This document shows positions 8,771-16,717 of a stretch of 64,000 nucleotides of DNA, piece after piece. Where the stretch lies: assembly GCA_902834555.1 (NCBI GenBank), contig CADFJN010000008.1:1-64000 (forward strand). The letters run 5' to 3'. The notes under the pieces are model-generated. The model saw nothing but the letters and a program-made list of their open reading frames with translations, did not search any database and was not told where the DNA came from. The position numbers and the translations under genes were made by a program. The first letter of the stretch is position 1. The number at the start of each line of letters is the position of its first letter. Source of the stretch: Atopobiaceae bacterium (GTDB taxonomy: Bacteria; Actinomycetota; Coriobacteriia; Coriobacteriales; Atopobiaceae).

Positions 8771-9595
8771 CTAGAAGGTAGTCCAGCCACCGTCCACGGT
8801 TATCTGGGCGCCATTCACATAGGCATTGTCATCATCGAGAAGGAACAGTATTGCCCTTGCAATGTCCTCTGGCGTTCCCATCATGGTGTTGCCGTCCGCA
8901 TCGTGACCCAGTGAAACTCCCCCGCGAACGTTGTACAGCTCGTTGCCCTCGGAATCCATGACGTCGCGATCTGGCCACTTCTCCATAGCGTTCCCCAGGA
9001 TGCCGGAGAGTATTGCCCCCGGGTTTACGACGTTCACCCTAAGGTTGCGCCAGTGATACGACCATGCAAGATTTCGCGCAAGGCCAAGGACTGCGTGCTT
9101 TGAGGTTACGTATGCCGCCCCCGCAGTGGAGCCATACAGTCCGCCCACCGAACCAACTATCACAACATTTGCCGCAGGCCCCTCATGATCGAGCAGCATG
9201 GGAAGGCAGTCTCGAACAAGGTAGAAGCAATCGTTGCAGTTCACATCCATGACATATTGCCAAAGTGCATCATCTGTCTTGTGAGCAGGGCACATGAGGT
9301 CGAGAACCCCGGCGACATACAGCAGGCTATCGATTCGCCCGTACTTCTCGCGAGCCGCCGCAACAAGACCCGAACGGTCTTCGGAGCTCGTTACGTCTCC
9401 GTAGACCATTTCAAGATTGCCTTTGAATTCGGGCAGCTCCTCGGAGATCTCCTCGAGCGTATCGGCCATGTTGTCTCTGTTGTTGTCGAATCCAATCACC
9501 GTTGCGCCATCGGCAAGAAGCATCTTGAGGGTGGCTGCCCCCATCCCCGAAGCGCATCCAACGAGTACAACGACCTTTCCCTTCATGGAAGACAT
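8771..9595 (-). CDS. short-chain dehydrogenase/reductase (SDR)
   Basis: 274 residues. The classical SDR motifs are present: a GCASGMG variant of TGxxxGxG (about 13-19), the VAGV version of NNAG, the catalytic Ser in VGSVGG, and YVTSK with catalytic Tyr and Lys. The C-terminus INxDGG (TVDGGWTTF) is also typical. It should oxidise or reduce an alcohol/ketone with NAD(P)H. It is the last gene of a three-gene operon with a GcvT-family methyltransferase and an unknown cysteine-motif protein. The substrate is unknown; a role on the demethylated alcohol product is possible. ATG 9595 follows GGAGG at 6 bases. The classical family is huge, so substrate prediction from sequence is not possible. Confidence 0.85.
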   Translation of the reverse strand: MSSMKGKVVVLVGCASGMGAATLKMLLADGATVIGFDNNRDNMADTLEEISEELPEFKGNLEMVYGDVTSSEDRSGLVAAAREKYGRIDSLLYVAGVLDLMCPAHKTDDALWQYVMDVNCNDCFYLVRDCLPMLLDHEGPAANVVIVGSVGGLYGSTAGAAYVTSKHAVLGLARNLAWSYHWRNLRVNVVNPGAILSGILGNAMEKWPDRDVMDSEGNELYNVRGGVSLGHDADGNTMMGTPEDIARAILFLLDDDNAYVNGAQITVDGGWTTF

Positions 9596-9607
9596 GGCAT
9601 ATCCCTC

Positions 9608-10597
9608 CTAGCACCACTTGGGAGCAACGATGACGGCGGGCGAGTCATTTGGCCCAATGGTCACCTTGGTCCCCAGGGGACATCTCTTCGGATCGACTAT
9701 TGCGTAGCCGATGTTCTTATCGACGGTGTAGCCGTAAATCATCTGGCGGCACTTTCCGACTGGTATTCCGCGCTTACGGACTATCTCGTTCTGGCATATG
9801 TCCTCATAGCTCTCGCGCTCAATCTCAACACCAACGAACGCATAGCGCGGGCCAACTTCCTGAGCCTTCTCCAGTGCAGCGCGCCCCACAAAGTCACCCT
9901 TCTTGTCGAGATGCACCGACCATCCAAGGTTTGCCTCGAAGGGCGTCAGGTGGTGATAGTCCTGCCTAAGGGCCATGCCCTTCTCCATGGGGAGGCTCCT
10001 CACAAATACCTCGAGCGTTTGCAGCTCCCGAGAATCTGCGTCACGCAAGAGCTTGAGAATTTGGTCGGAATCAGAGCGAGAGCAATAAATCTCATAGCCG
10101 AGTTCGCCGGTGAAGCCGCCTCTGTCCACGCGAACCGAAATCCCACCAATGCTGGCATTGACAATCTGGAAGCGCTTCAACTTATCGACGGGAGCATCCA
10201 GCAGCTTGTCCATCACCTCTGCCGAACGAGGCCCCTGCACGGAGAACATGTCGATTTCTGGCGTGATATCAGAGAAGGCAACATCGTATCCTTCCGCATG
10301 CTCTCCCAGCCAGCGGACCATCTGAGGTCCGTAGAGCGTGGAGAGCCACCAGTGGTTCTCCTCAAGGCGGATTGCCATAAGGTCATCGATAATTCCACCG
10401 CTATCGTCGAGCATCGTGGTGTACTTCTCGCGCCCCACGTTGCACTGAGCAACGGTGTTGACGAGAAGCTTGTCGAGCAGGGCGGTCGAGTCTGCCCCTG
10501 TTACGTCCACCGTGTCGTGGGTCCAGCGATACCAACCGGAGTCTTTCCTCACTGCAAGCGCATCTGCACGAGCAACCTCGTCGTCTTTGAACAGCAT
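9608..10597 (-). CDS. GcvT-family folate-dependent methyltransferase (aminomethyltransferase-like)
   Basis: 329 residues covering the GcvT folate-binding domain and the C-terminal barrel. The family block LDDSGGIIDDLMAIRL with its Asp pair is near 62-77, and the conserved GFTGELGYEIY is near 165. This family includes the glycine cleavage T protein and tetrahydrofolate-dependent demethylases such as LigM, DesA and DmdA. No gcvH or gcvP is nearby, so a T protein in a glycine cleavage system is unlikely. I infer a THF-dependent demethylase for an O-, N- or S-methyl compound. It lies 12 bases downstream of the unknown 410-residue gene and 12 bases before the SDR, so the three form one operon. ATG 10597 has GGGAGTGACGAATC upstream. 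Confidence 0.75.
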   Translation of the reverse strand: MLFKDDEVARADALAVRKDSGWYRWTHDTVDVTGADSTALLDKLLVNTVAQCNVGREKYTTMLDDSGGIIDDLMAIRLEENHWWLSTLYGPQMVRWLGEHAEGYDVAFSDITPEIDMFSVQGPRSAEVMDKLLDAPVDKLKRFQIVNASIGGISVRVDRGGFTGELGYEIYCSRSDSDQILKLLRDADSRELQTLEVFVRSLPMEKGMALRQDYHHLTPFEANLGWSVHLDKKGDFVGRAALEKAQEVGPRYAFVGVEIERESYEDICQNEIVRKRGIPVGKCRQMIYGYTVDKNIGYAIVDPKRCPLGTKVTIGPNDSPAVIVAPKWC

Positions 10598-10610
10598 GAT
10601 TCGTCACTCC

Positions 10611-11843
10611 CTACACCATGTGCGTATCGATCTTGCGGCCAATCTGGATGAACTGGTACTCGTCGTCCTTCCCGTCAATCCAGACGGACCACTCGGGCGA
10701 GACAAGCGTCTTGACGGCACCGTTCCACTCAGCCTCGTATCCGGCGGTTATCTCGTCGAGAGGAGCCATGGGGAAACGGCCGTTAAAGTCATCGGTTGAG
10801 ACCTTGATGGTTACGCCGTCGCTGTCGAAGGCCTCCCACTCGAAGGGAACAAGCTGGCAGCCCATGATGGCCCCAATGTAGGCGCCCATGACGCGCGGGT
10901 CGTTGTCGCCCACCTCGCGAGGGATGTCGAGCCACGCACGGAGACCCTCCCGTGCAAATGGGTCGACAAAGTGGTTCTTGCCTGCCGTTGAAAAGACAAT
11001 CGGAAGCACGCGGTCAAAGTCTCCGTCGTTCTTCTCCATATCCCTGATTGCAATAAGCGGGAACGAAATAGACCAGACCCAGCCCATCTGGGCAACCCAG
11101 TTGTACTGCCACTCGAAGGAGTGCTCCTCGCCAAAAGTCTGCGTATACTGACCGCTTCGAAGGCCTTGGGCATGCTTCACGCGACGCTCCGGCGGCGTAT
11201 CGTGAACGGGAGCTGCAGACTCGCCCCTGTGGTCAAGCCAGCCCTGGTGATCCAGGCCAAACGCATCGAGCCGCTCCGCGACCACACGACAGTGGGGGTC
11301 GCCGCACCCACGCGCCTCGCACATGTTCAGCGCGACGTCATTGGTGATCTTGCCATGCTCGCCGCCTGCAGCGATGTCGAAGTTGGCGGTAAACATCGCC
11401 GTTGTCATGTTGCACATCTCGGAGCCGACAATGTCCCAGGGGCAGGAATCGAGCTCCTTCTCGACACGGTTTCGCGTGAATTGAATCACGCGCCCAGCCA
11501 TGTCCTCTGCCTCATCACCATAGTCACCCCATATGGCACCTATCCACGCCTCCCTGTCGACAAATTCCGGGATGTTCCATTCGTCGTAGAAGGCATTGAG
11601 ATACTGTTGGAGCTGACCCTCGGAGCCCGAGCACGCTGCGCAGTTCATCATGTTCGCGGCTTCGCAGATCCGCGCAGTCCGGTCCTCCCAGTCATCGTTG
11701 AGGATGCGCATCACCTGGAAGATGTTTGCGGAGAACGCGGCAATCGTTCTGAGGCAGAAGGAATACGCCTCCTTCTCGGGAATCACCTTCCCAAACGCCG
11801 TCTCGACACCACGATGGAGATCAACCCTCTGTTTTAGTGCCAT
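10611..11843 (-). CDS. unknown protein with V4R-like cysteine motif
   Basis: 410 residues, not confidently recognised. It looks soluble and acidic, with many aromatic residues. Cysteines stand out: Cys68 and Cys71 (NCAAC), Cys134, Cys144, and the cluster CEARGCGDPHC (175-185). The last resembles the C-terminal motif of 4-vinyl-reductase (V4R) domains, where a CxxxGDPYC pattern occurs. This hints at a small-molecule or metal binding role. ATG 11843 has GGAGGAGG directly upstream; a longer frame to 11960 lacks such a site. As first gene of the operon with the GcvT-family and SDR proteins, it may be the partner that binds or activates the methylated substrate. That assignment is inference. Confidence 0.6.
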   Translation of the reverse strand: MALKQRVDLHRGVETAFGKVIPEKEAYSFCLRTIAAFSANIFQVMRILNDDWEDRTARICEAANMMNCAACSGSEGQLQQYLNAFYDEWNIPEFVDREAWIGAIWGDYGDEAEDMAGRVIQFTRNRVEKELDSCPWDIVGSEMCNMTTAMFTANFDIAAGGEHGKITNDVALNMCEARGCGDPHCRVVAERLDAFGLDHQGWLDHRGESAAPVHDTPPERRVKHAQGLRSGQYTQTFGEEHSFEWQYNWVAQMGWVWSISFPLIAIRDMEKNDGDFDRVLPIVFSTAGKNHFVDPFAREGLRAWLDIPREVGDNDPRVMGAYIGAIMGCQLVPFEWEAFDSDGVTIKVSTDDFNGRFPMAPLDEITAGYEAEWNGAVKTLVSPEWSVWIDGKDDEYQFIQIGRKIDTHMV

Positions 11844-11919
11844 GACCCACTCCTCCTCCGATGCGAACCGAAAGGCAGCACGTGCCTCATAAAATGGAGG
11901 ATGTAATTGGAGGGCATTT

Positions 11920-11934
11920 ACTGCCAGCGGCAGT
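11920..11934. promoter_or_regulatory. palindromic operator candidate in the divergent promoter region
   Basis: ACTGCC and GGCAGT form perfect arms around AGC, 77 bases upstream of the unknown protein's start and about 155 upstream of the regulator. The motif TGGAGG recurs around it (near 11895, 11909 and 11936). It is the clearest candidate site for the divergent PucR-type regulator. Confidence 0.4.
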
Positions 11935-12090
11935 TTGGAGGATTGTGCCCCGAGGGACACCTACGATCTGTTGGTCCCGAGAGGCAGTCTCCCTTCCACC
12001 GAGACACGTCGGCCCCTTGACGGAATGGATCGGCTCGGCTCTTCCTGTCTGCTACATTGGCAAGCACATTACGTAACGGCACTTGGTGTC

Positions 12091-13707
12091 ATGTCCAGGC
12101 ATGTGGTGATTGTCATGAAGGTGAGTCCTCAGCTGATCTACGAAGGCCTTCCGGCTGAGTTCGAGGCGCAGCTCTCCGGTGCCTCTCCCCTGGAGGAGAC
12201 GCTCGAGGCGCCCGAACTCCTGGCAACAGATGCCCCCGAGCTGCGGGGAGGACGAATCTTCGTAACCAGCGCAGACCGTCTCCCCCGTCTCACCAAGCTT
12301 GGACAAGGCTGCGCCCTGCTTTGCATAGGTGACACCAGGAGGTTGGATTGGTTTCGGAGGCACTGCGCAGTCATCACCGTTAGCCCGAGCCTTGATTTCT
12401 ACACTGTTTTCTCCGCAGTCCAGCAGGTGTTTCTCCGCATTGGAAACTGGGTGCTCGACACCTACCAGATACTCGAAGACGGCGGCTCAATCCAGTCGAT
12501 GCTCGAGGCATCCGCAGCAGTCACCCCTGCGTCGATGATCGTTGTGGACTCGAGCTTCGACTGCATAGCCTCGACAGGCCTGAGGGCGGATTCGGCGGAG
12601 TCTCCAGAAGGCGTCCCAGATGGCGCGGCAGAGGAGGCGGGCAGAAGGCTTCCCCTCTCGCAGGTAGACCAGTACCTTGCGTCCTACAATCTCTCGATGA
12701 GCGAGAAGGAGCCCTTCACCCTTGAGTTTGACCAGCTACAAAGCCTGAATGTTAATCTCATCGACGCTAATGGATACCACGGGTGCCTCTCATTCCTCTA
12801 TTACGACAGCAGCATGCGTCCTGGCGACTCATTCATCGCCAGGCATCTTGCGCGCATGGTGCTTCGGTGCGTATCCCAACCCAGAGGCAAAACGGAGACC
12901 CGCAACGACATTTTGAAGAGAGCCCTCTCCAACCTGATAGAGAACCTTCCTCTTGGCACCCTGGAGCTCGCAGCCCTTCAGGCAGCATCCTCGAATGGCA
13001 CCTACGTTTGCGTGCTGATGCGACCCCAAAGGCGGTCTCGGGAGCTCCCGCTGTCCTACATTTGCAACTCGCTCGAGGAGGACATCCCCGGAACGATCGC
13101 ATTTGAGTACAAGCAGACTTCGGTTGCCGCCTTCATTCGCATCGACCGCCTTGCACCAGAGGGGAGTCGCAGAGACGAGCTTGAGCGAAGGCTCCTCCCT
13201 ATTCTCGTCTCCCTAGACATGAAGGCAGGGATGTCTGATCATGTGAGCAACCCGCTTGAGGCAAGAAGCTATTTCCTACAGGCGAGCATTGCCCTTGACA
13301 AGGGCTCTTGCCTGCAGGAAGGTCCCTCCCTCTACCGATTCCAAGACTATGCGCTCGCAGAGCTGTTGGAGAACTGCACGGGAGAAATGCCCGTCGAGCT
13401 GTACTTCACGAGCGGTCTTAGGCGGCTCTTTGCCCACGACAAGAACTCTGCGACCTCATACGTCCAGACCATGAGCGTGTACCTGAAGCACAACATGAAC
13501 GTCACGCACACCGCCCAGGCTCTCTTCATCCATCGCTCCACGCTCATAGACCGCCTCGAGCGCATACGTTCGCTTTTGGACGAAGACCTGGAAGACCCGG
13601 ACGAACGGCTGCGACTGGAGATGGTGCTGCGAGCGTTGGAGCTTCGTGGCCAGTTGAGAAACCAGCTCGGGGGATACAGCCAAAGCGGCAGCATCCCCCT
13701 GATGTAG
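12091..13707 (+). CDS. PucR/CdaR-type transcriptional regulator
   Basis: 538 residues from ATG 12091; ATG 12115 is an equally possible start, as neither has a strong ribosome binding site. The C-terminus is the PucR helix-turn-helix (TLIDRLERIRSLLDEDLEDP with MNVTHTAQALFIHRS before it). It is preceded by a GGDEF-like middle region, and the N-terminal ~150 residues resemble the purine-catabolism PucR sensor region. Such regulators usually activate catabolic operons in response to their substrate. It is divergent from the unknown-GcvT-SDR operon with a 247-base gap between starts, so it is the likely regulator. The effector is unknown. The gene ends 36 bases before the stop of the small convergent gene. 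Confidence 0.8.
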   Translation: MSRHVVIVMKVSPQLIYEGLPAEFEAQLSGASPLEETLEAPELLATDAPELRGGRIFVTSADRLPRLTKLGQGCALLCIGDTRRLDWFRRHCAVITVSPSLDFYTVFSAVQQVFLRIGNWVLDTYQILEDGGSIQSMLEASAAVTPASMIVVDSSFDCIASTGLRADSAESPEGVPDGAAEEAGRRLPLSQVDQYLASYNLSMSEKEPFTLEFDQLQSLNVNLIDANGYHGCLSFLYYDSSMRPGDSFIARHLARMVLRCVSQPRGKTETRNDILKRALSNLIENLPLGTLELAALQAASSNGTYVCVLMRPQRRSRELPLSYICNSLEEDIPGTIAFEYKQTSVAAFIRIDRLAPEGSRRDELERRLLPILVSLDMKAGMSDHVSNPLEARSYFLQASIALDKGSCLQEGPSLYRFQDYALAELLENCTGEMPVELYFTSGLRRLFAHDKNSATSYVQTMSVYLKHNMNVTHTAQALFIHRSTLIDRLERIRSLLDEDLEDPDERLRLEMVLRALELRGQLRNQLGGYSQSGSIPLM

Positions 13708-13743
13708 CACTCCCCGTTATAAGGCAGCCGATGGTTCCAGAGC

Positions 13744-13959
13744 CTAGTCTCCCAAGGCCTTGAGCTCTGCGTCGATCTCGTCGAGATGGTCCGCAAGTTC
13801 CTTGGCTTGGGGGAAGCTCGCGAGCTTCCTCAGAGTGAGCCCATACACCATCTTCATCTGAGGGTCGGTCTTGAAGCCGGGCGAATACTTGCAGATGATA
13901 TCCGCAGCCGCCTCGTTCTTCGCAAGCGCTTTGATCTTGCTGTCAACAGAAACACCCAT
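13744..13959 (-). CDS. small helical protein, unknown function
   Basis: 71 residues, predicted all-helical, with no membrane segment. The block ADIICKYSPGFKTDP-MKMVYGLTLRKLASFPQ looks like a compact helical domain. It recalls DUF1858-like small domains, but I would not assign it to a family. ATG 13959 is preceded by AAGGAGAGGAG, a strong ribosome binding site. A 10 bp perfect hairpin (13977-14001) sits immediately upstream of that site. The gene converges on the PucR regulator. Confidence 0.6.
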   Translation of the reverse strand: MGVSVDSKIKALAKNEAAADIICKYSPGFKTDPQMKMVYGLTLRKLASFPQAKELADHLDEIDAELKALGD

Positions 13960-13976
13960 TGCGCTCTCCTCTCCTT

Positions 13977-14001
13977 GGCGGGATGCTGCATGCATCCCGC
14001 C
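13977..14001 (-). promoter_or_regulatory. hairpin abutting the ribosome binding site of the small gene
   Basis: GGCGGGATGC pairs perfectly with GCATCCCGCC around a 5-base loop. On the minus strand it ends directly before AAGGAGAGGAG. It could protect the 5' end of the message or tune translation of the 71-residue protein. The rest of the 350-base gap to 14309 shows no gene that I can support. Confidence 0.5.
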
Positions 14002-14309
14002 CTGCTGGTGGATTGCGAGGACACCCTCGCAGCTCTCAACTAGCATCAAGGTAGAAAGCGCGTACGTACACCGCACAAAGCAGAGGTGTTTTTCGATGGG
14101 AACACCTACAAAGTGAACGTGATGCGCGAGGCGGCAGAATGACATGGGGCAAAGAGACCCCTATCCCCGCGCAGCACCAAGTGCGCGCCGTAGAAATTCC
14201 GACCGGGGCTCACTATGAGCAGTCGTTGCACGGTCGTGCTCGTCCCTGCGTGACCGATGCGCCTTGAGCACGATCGTCACAAGGTACTCCTCGCTCATCC
14301 TCGGAAAGA

Positions 14310-14339
14310 ATGAGACAAGGGAAACGCCCTTTGTCTCAT
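14310..14339. repeat. palindromic repeat family A, copy 1 (degenerate)
   Basis: ATGAGACAAGGG and CCCTTTGTCTCAT form the arms around AAACG, with one base missing from the left AAA run. The TCA at 14336-14338 is the stop codon (TGA on the minus strand) of the LacI-family gene, so the repeat overlaps its 3' end. Other copies are at 28714, 30322, 47616 and 62432. Confidence 0.85.
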
Positions 14340-15358
14340 CGCAGGTCGGCGACGGTCTGGCGCTCGACAAGCGTGCCGGCGATCCTGATTTGCTGGACGT
14401 GGTAGTTGGGGCTTGTGCCAAGAAGCGCCTGCTCAAAGGCACGACGTCCGCGCGAGAAGAGGTCAAAACGAACGGTCGTGAGCCGGTTGTGCGGCACCGA
14501 GGCGGTAAGCGAGTCGTCCACGCCCACCACGCTCACGTCCTCGGGCACCCTCCTGCCGGCATCCTCAAGCGCAGCAATGACGCCGAGCGCCATCTGGTCG
14601 TTGGCAACGTAAACAGCCGTCATGTCCTTGTCGGCCGCCAGCGCCGCGCCGGCCTCATAGCCGCTGTCTGCTGTCCAGTCACCACGCAGCGGCTCGGCAA
14701 CGTCGATACCACGCACCTCGAGCGCGTCTCGCCAGCCCTGCTCGCGGAAGTTGGAGTCGACGGAGTACGAGGGACCCCCCACAAAGCGAACCTGTCTATG
14801 CCCGCGCGAGAGCAGGTGGTCCATCACGAGCATGGAGCAACCGTACTGGTCAGAGTCAACCGTGGTGCAATGGGGATGCTCGTACATGGTGAGTAGAACC
14901 GTGCCAAACCCCGGGCTGGGACGGAAGGTGTCGAAGTCCTCGGCCTTGATGCTCATGCTCATGATCATGGCGTCAACCGGCAGCGTGAGCATGCGCTTTG
15001 TCATGTGCTCCAGGGAGACCGGGTCATCGTCGCCCATCTCCACCATAGTGATGGCGTCACCGTGCTCGCGTGCGGCGGTCATGATGCCATCGAGCGTTGA
15101 GAGGTTGCCAAACTGGGTGATGTTGTAGATGCAGAGCCCCACGGAGCGATATCGGCCGCTCCTGAGCGATCTCCCCGCAAAATTGGGCCTAAAGCCAAGC
15201 TCGTCCATAGCCTTTTGCACTGCCCTGCGGGTCGACTCGCTCACGTTGGGCTGGCCGTTGGCAACTCGGGAGACAGTCTGCTGCGACACGCCCGCCCTCT
15301 CGGCGACATCTGCCATCGAGACGAAGCGATGAGAGCTGTCCTGACGCCCCGTACTCAT
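14336..15358 (-). CDS. LacI-family transcriptional regulator (likely galactose regulator)
   Basis: 340 residues. An N-terminal LacI helix-turn-helix (MADVAERAGVSQQTVSRVAN, about 15-34) and hinge (GFRPNFAGRSLRSG) precede a periplasmic-binding-protein-like sensor domain. It is divergent from galM-galK-galT; the starts are 191 bases apart. A TGAGTACGTTAAC palindromic site between them recurs upstream of mglB, so it probably represses both galactose metabolism and uptake and is released by galactose or a derivative. That link is inference from position and shared sites. Its TGA stop lies inside a repeat family A palindrome, which may have replaced a few C-terminal residues without harm. Confidence 0.85.
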   Translation of the reverse strand: MSTGRQDSSHRFVSMADVAERAGVSQQTVSRVANGQPNVSESTRRAVQKAMDELGFRPNFAGRSLRSGRYRSVGLCIYNITQFGNLSTLDGIMTAAREHGDAITMVEMGDDDPVSLEHMTKRMLTLPVDAMIMSMSIKAEDFDTFRPSPGFGTVLLTMYEHPHCTTVDSDQYGCSMLVMDHLLSRGHRQVRFVGGPSYSVDSNFREQGWRDALEVRGIDVAEPLRGDWTADSGYEAGAALAADKDMTAVYVANDQMALGVIAALEDAGRRVPEDVSVVGVDDSLTASVPHNRLTTVRFDLFSRGRRAFEQALLGTSPNYHVQQIRIAGTLVERQTVADLR

Positions 15359-15458
15359 CTCAAGTCCCCCCTGCTCGAACGGGCCCAGTCGGCCCCTGCC
15401 GATTACCGTCTGCCGGACAAGCGAGAAAAACCCAAAGACTCTCGCTGTCCATCCGTAC

Positions 15459-15474
15459 TGAGTACGTTAACATA
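15459..15474. promoter_or_regulatory. LacI-family operator candidate in the gal divergent region
   Basis: TGAGTACGTTAACATA is centred on the palindrome GTTAAC, 76-91 bases upstream of galM. The 13-base TGAGTA(C/T)GTTAAC is repeated at 25495-25507 upstream of mglB. This is consistent with a shared operator for the adjacent LacI-type regulator. Confidence 0.55.
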
Positions 15475-15549
15475 ACCTTGGTTGCAAACGAGCAGCATCG
15501 AAAAAATTGCTTGTTTACCGAGCAATTATCGCACACGAGAGGAGACCCC

Positions 15550-16632
15550 ATGGTCAGCTCGGAGGCCCTTGGACGCACGCCATCGGGAGATTTGGTCCGC
15601 GTCTTCACGATCACCACCCCCAGGGCACGCCTCAGGCTCATGGAGTTTGGGGCAGCGCTCCTCTCGCTGGAGGTCCCCGACGCCTCCGGAACGCAGGGGG
15701 ACGTTCTTCTCGGCCTGGCATCGCTCGAGGACTACTTCGACAACCCCGCCTGCCATGGTTCCACCGTAGGGCCCATCGCAAACCGCACGGACGGGGCAGA
15801 GATGACCATAGGCCCCGCCGTCGCCTGCCACCTTGCAAGAAATGATGGGCCCAACCAGCGCAACAACCTCCACACCAGCCTTACCTCGGGACTCCACAAG
15901 CGCGTGTGGAGAGCGGCCGCCGTCGACAAGAGAAACGCCGTGCGCCTCACCTGCCGGCTCGGCGAGGGAGAGCTTGGACTGCCCGGCAACCGTACCTTCA
16001 CCTGTGAGGTTTCGCTTGTCGACCTTCCCGACGACACCACGCGCCTCACGGTCTCGTACTCCTGCAAGACCGATGCCCTCACCTTTGTGAACATGACCAA
16101 CCACAGCTACTTCAACCTGGCAGGCCACAACGCTGGCACCGCTATGGGAACGGTCGTGCGCCTCGAGGCAGACGAGTTTCTCCCCATCCGCGAGGACTCG
16201 GTCTCGACGGGTGAGATTCGCCCCGTCGACGGAACGCCCTTCGACTTTCGCGAGCCAAAGCCGGTGGGGCGCGACATCAACGGGAACGACGAGCAGCTCC
16301 ACCGAGCACGCGGATACGATCACTGCTTCTGCATCCGGGGCTGGAAGCCGGGTACCCCACCGCGTCTGGCCCTCTCCGCCCTTGACCCCGCTAGCGGCCG
16401 CACGCTTGAGATACGCGTGAGCACGCCGGGCGCGCACCTCTACACGGGCAACTGGCTCGATGACGCCCACGCCAAGGGCGGCGGCGCCTACCTGCCGCGC
16501 GCCGGCTTTGCGTTTGAGCCCGAGTTCTACCCGGACTGTGCACACCACCTCTCGTGGCCGCAGCCAATCTGCACGCCATCCCAGCCGTACACCCAAACGA
16601 TTGTCTACCAGCTAGGAACCATGTCACGCTGA
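15550..16632 (+). CDS. galM: aldose 1-epimerase (galactose mutarotase)
   Basis: 360 residues. GalM interconverts beta- and alpha-galactose so that galactokinase can act. The family blocks GPIANRTDGAEM and TVSYSCKTD are visible, and NMTNHSYFNLAGH with the catalytic His is near residue 183. The catalytic Glu lies in the C-terminal GFAFEPEFYPD. ATG 15550 has AGAGGAGA 5 bases upstream; the in-frame extension back to 15478 has no ribosome binding site. It opens the galM-galK-galT operon. Confidence 0.92.
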   Translation: MVSSEALGRTPSGDLVRVFTITTPRARLRLMEFGAALLSLEVPDASGTQGDVLLGLASLEDYFDNPACHGSTVGPIANRTDGAEMTIGPAVACHLARNDGPNQRNNLHTSLTSGLHKRVWRAAAVDKRNAVRLTCRLGEGELGLPGNRTFTCEVSLVDLPDDTTRLTVSYSCKTDALTFVNMTNHSYFNLAGHNAGTAMGTVVRLEADEFLPIREDSVSTGEIRPVDGTPFDFREPKPVGRDINGNDEQLHRARGYDHCFCIRGWKPGTPPRLALSALDPASGRTLEIRVSTPGAHLYTGNWLDDAHAKGGGAYLPRAGFAFEPEFYPDCAHHLSWPQPICTPSQPYTQTIVYQLGTMSR

Positions 16633-16717
16633 GGAAAAATGCTGTAAAGGTGAGACGGGCACTGCCCCCTCATTGCGAAGACGCGTTGCCCGGCATGCCG
16701 GGAGGAAGGAGAACACG

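Noticed and set aside
9608..10597. Calling the GcvT-family gene a glycine cleavage T protein
   Set aside because: There is no gcvH, gcvP or lipoate gene nearby, and the partner genes differ; demethylase is the better guess.
12783..13106. An alternative frame within the PucR regulator gene
   Set aside because: No motif, and the regulator frame is complete through its helix-turn-helix.
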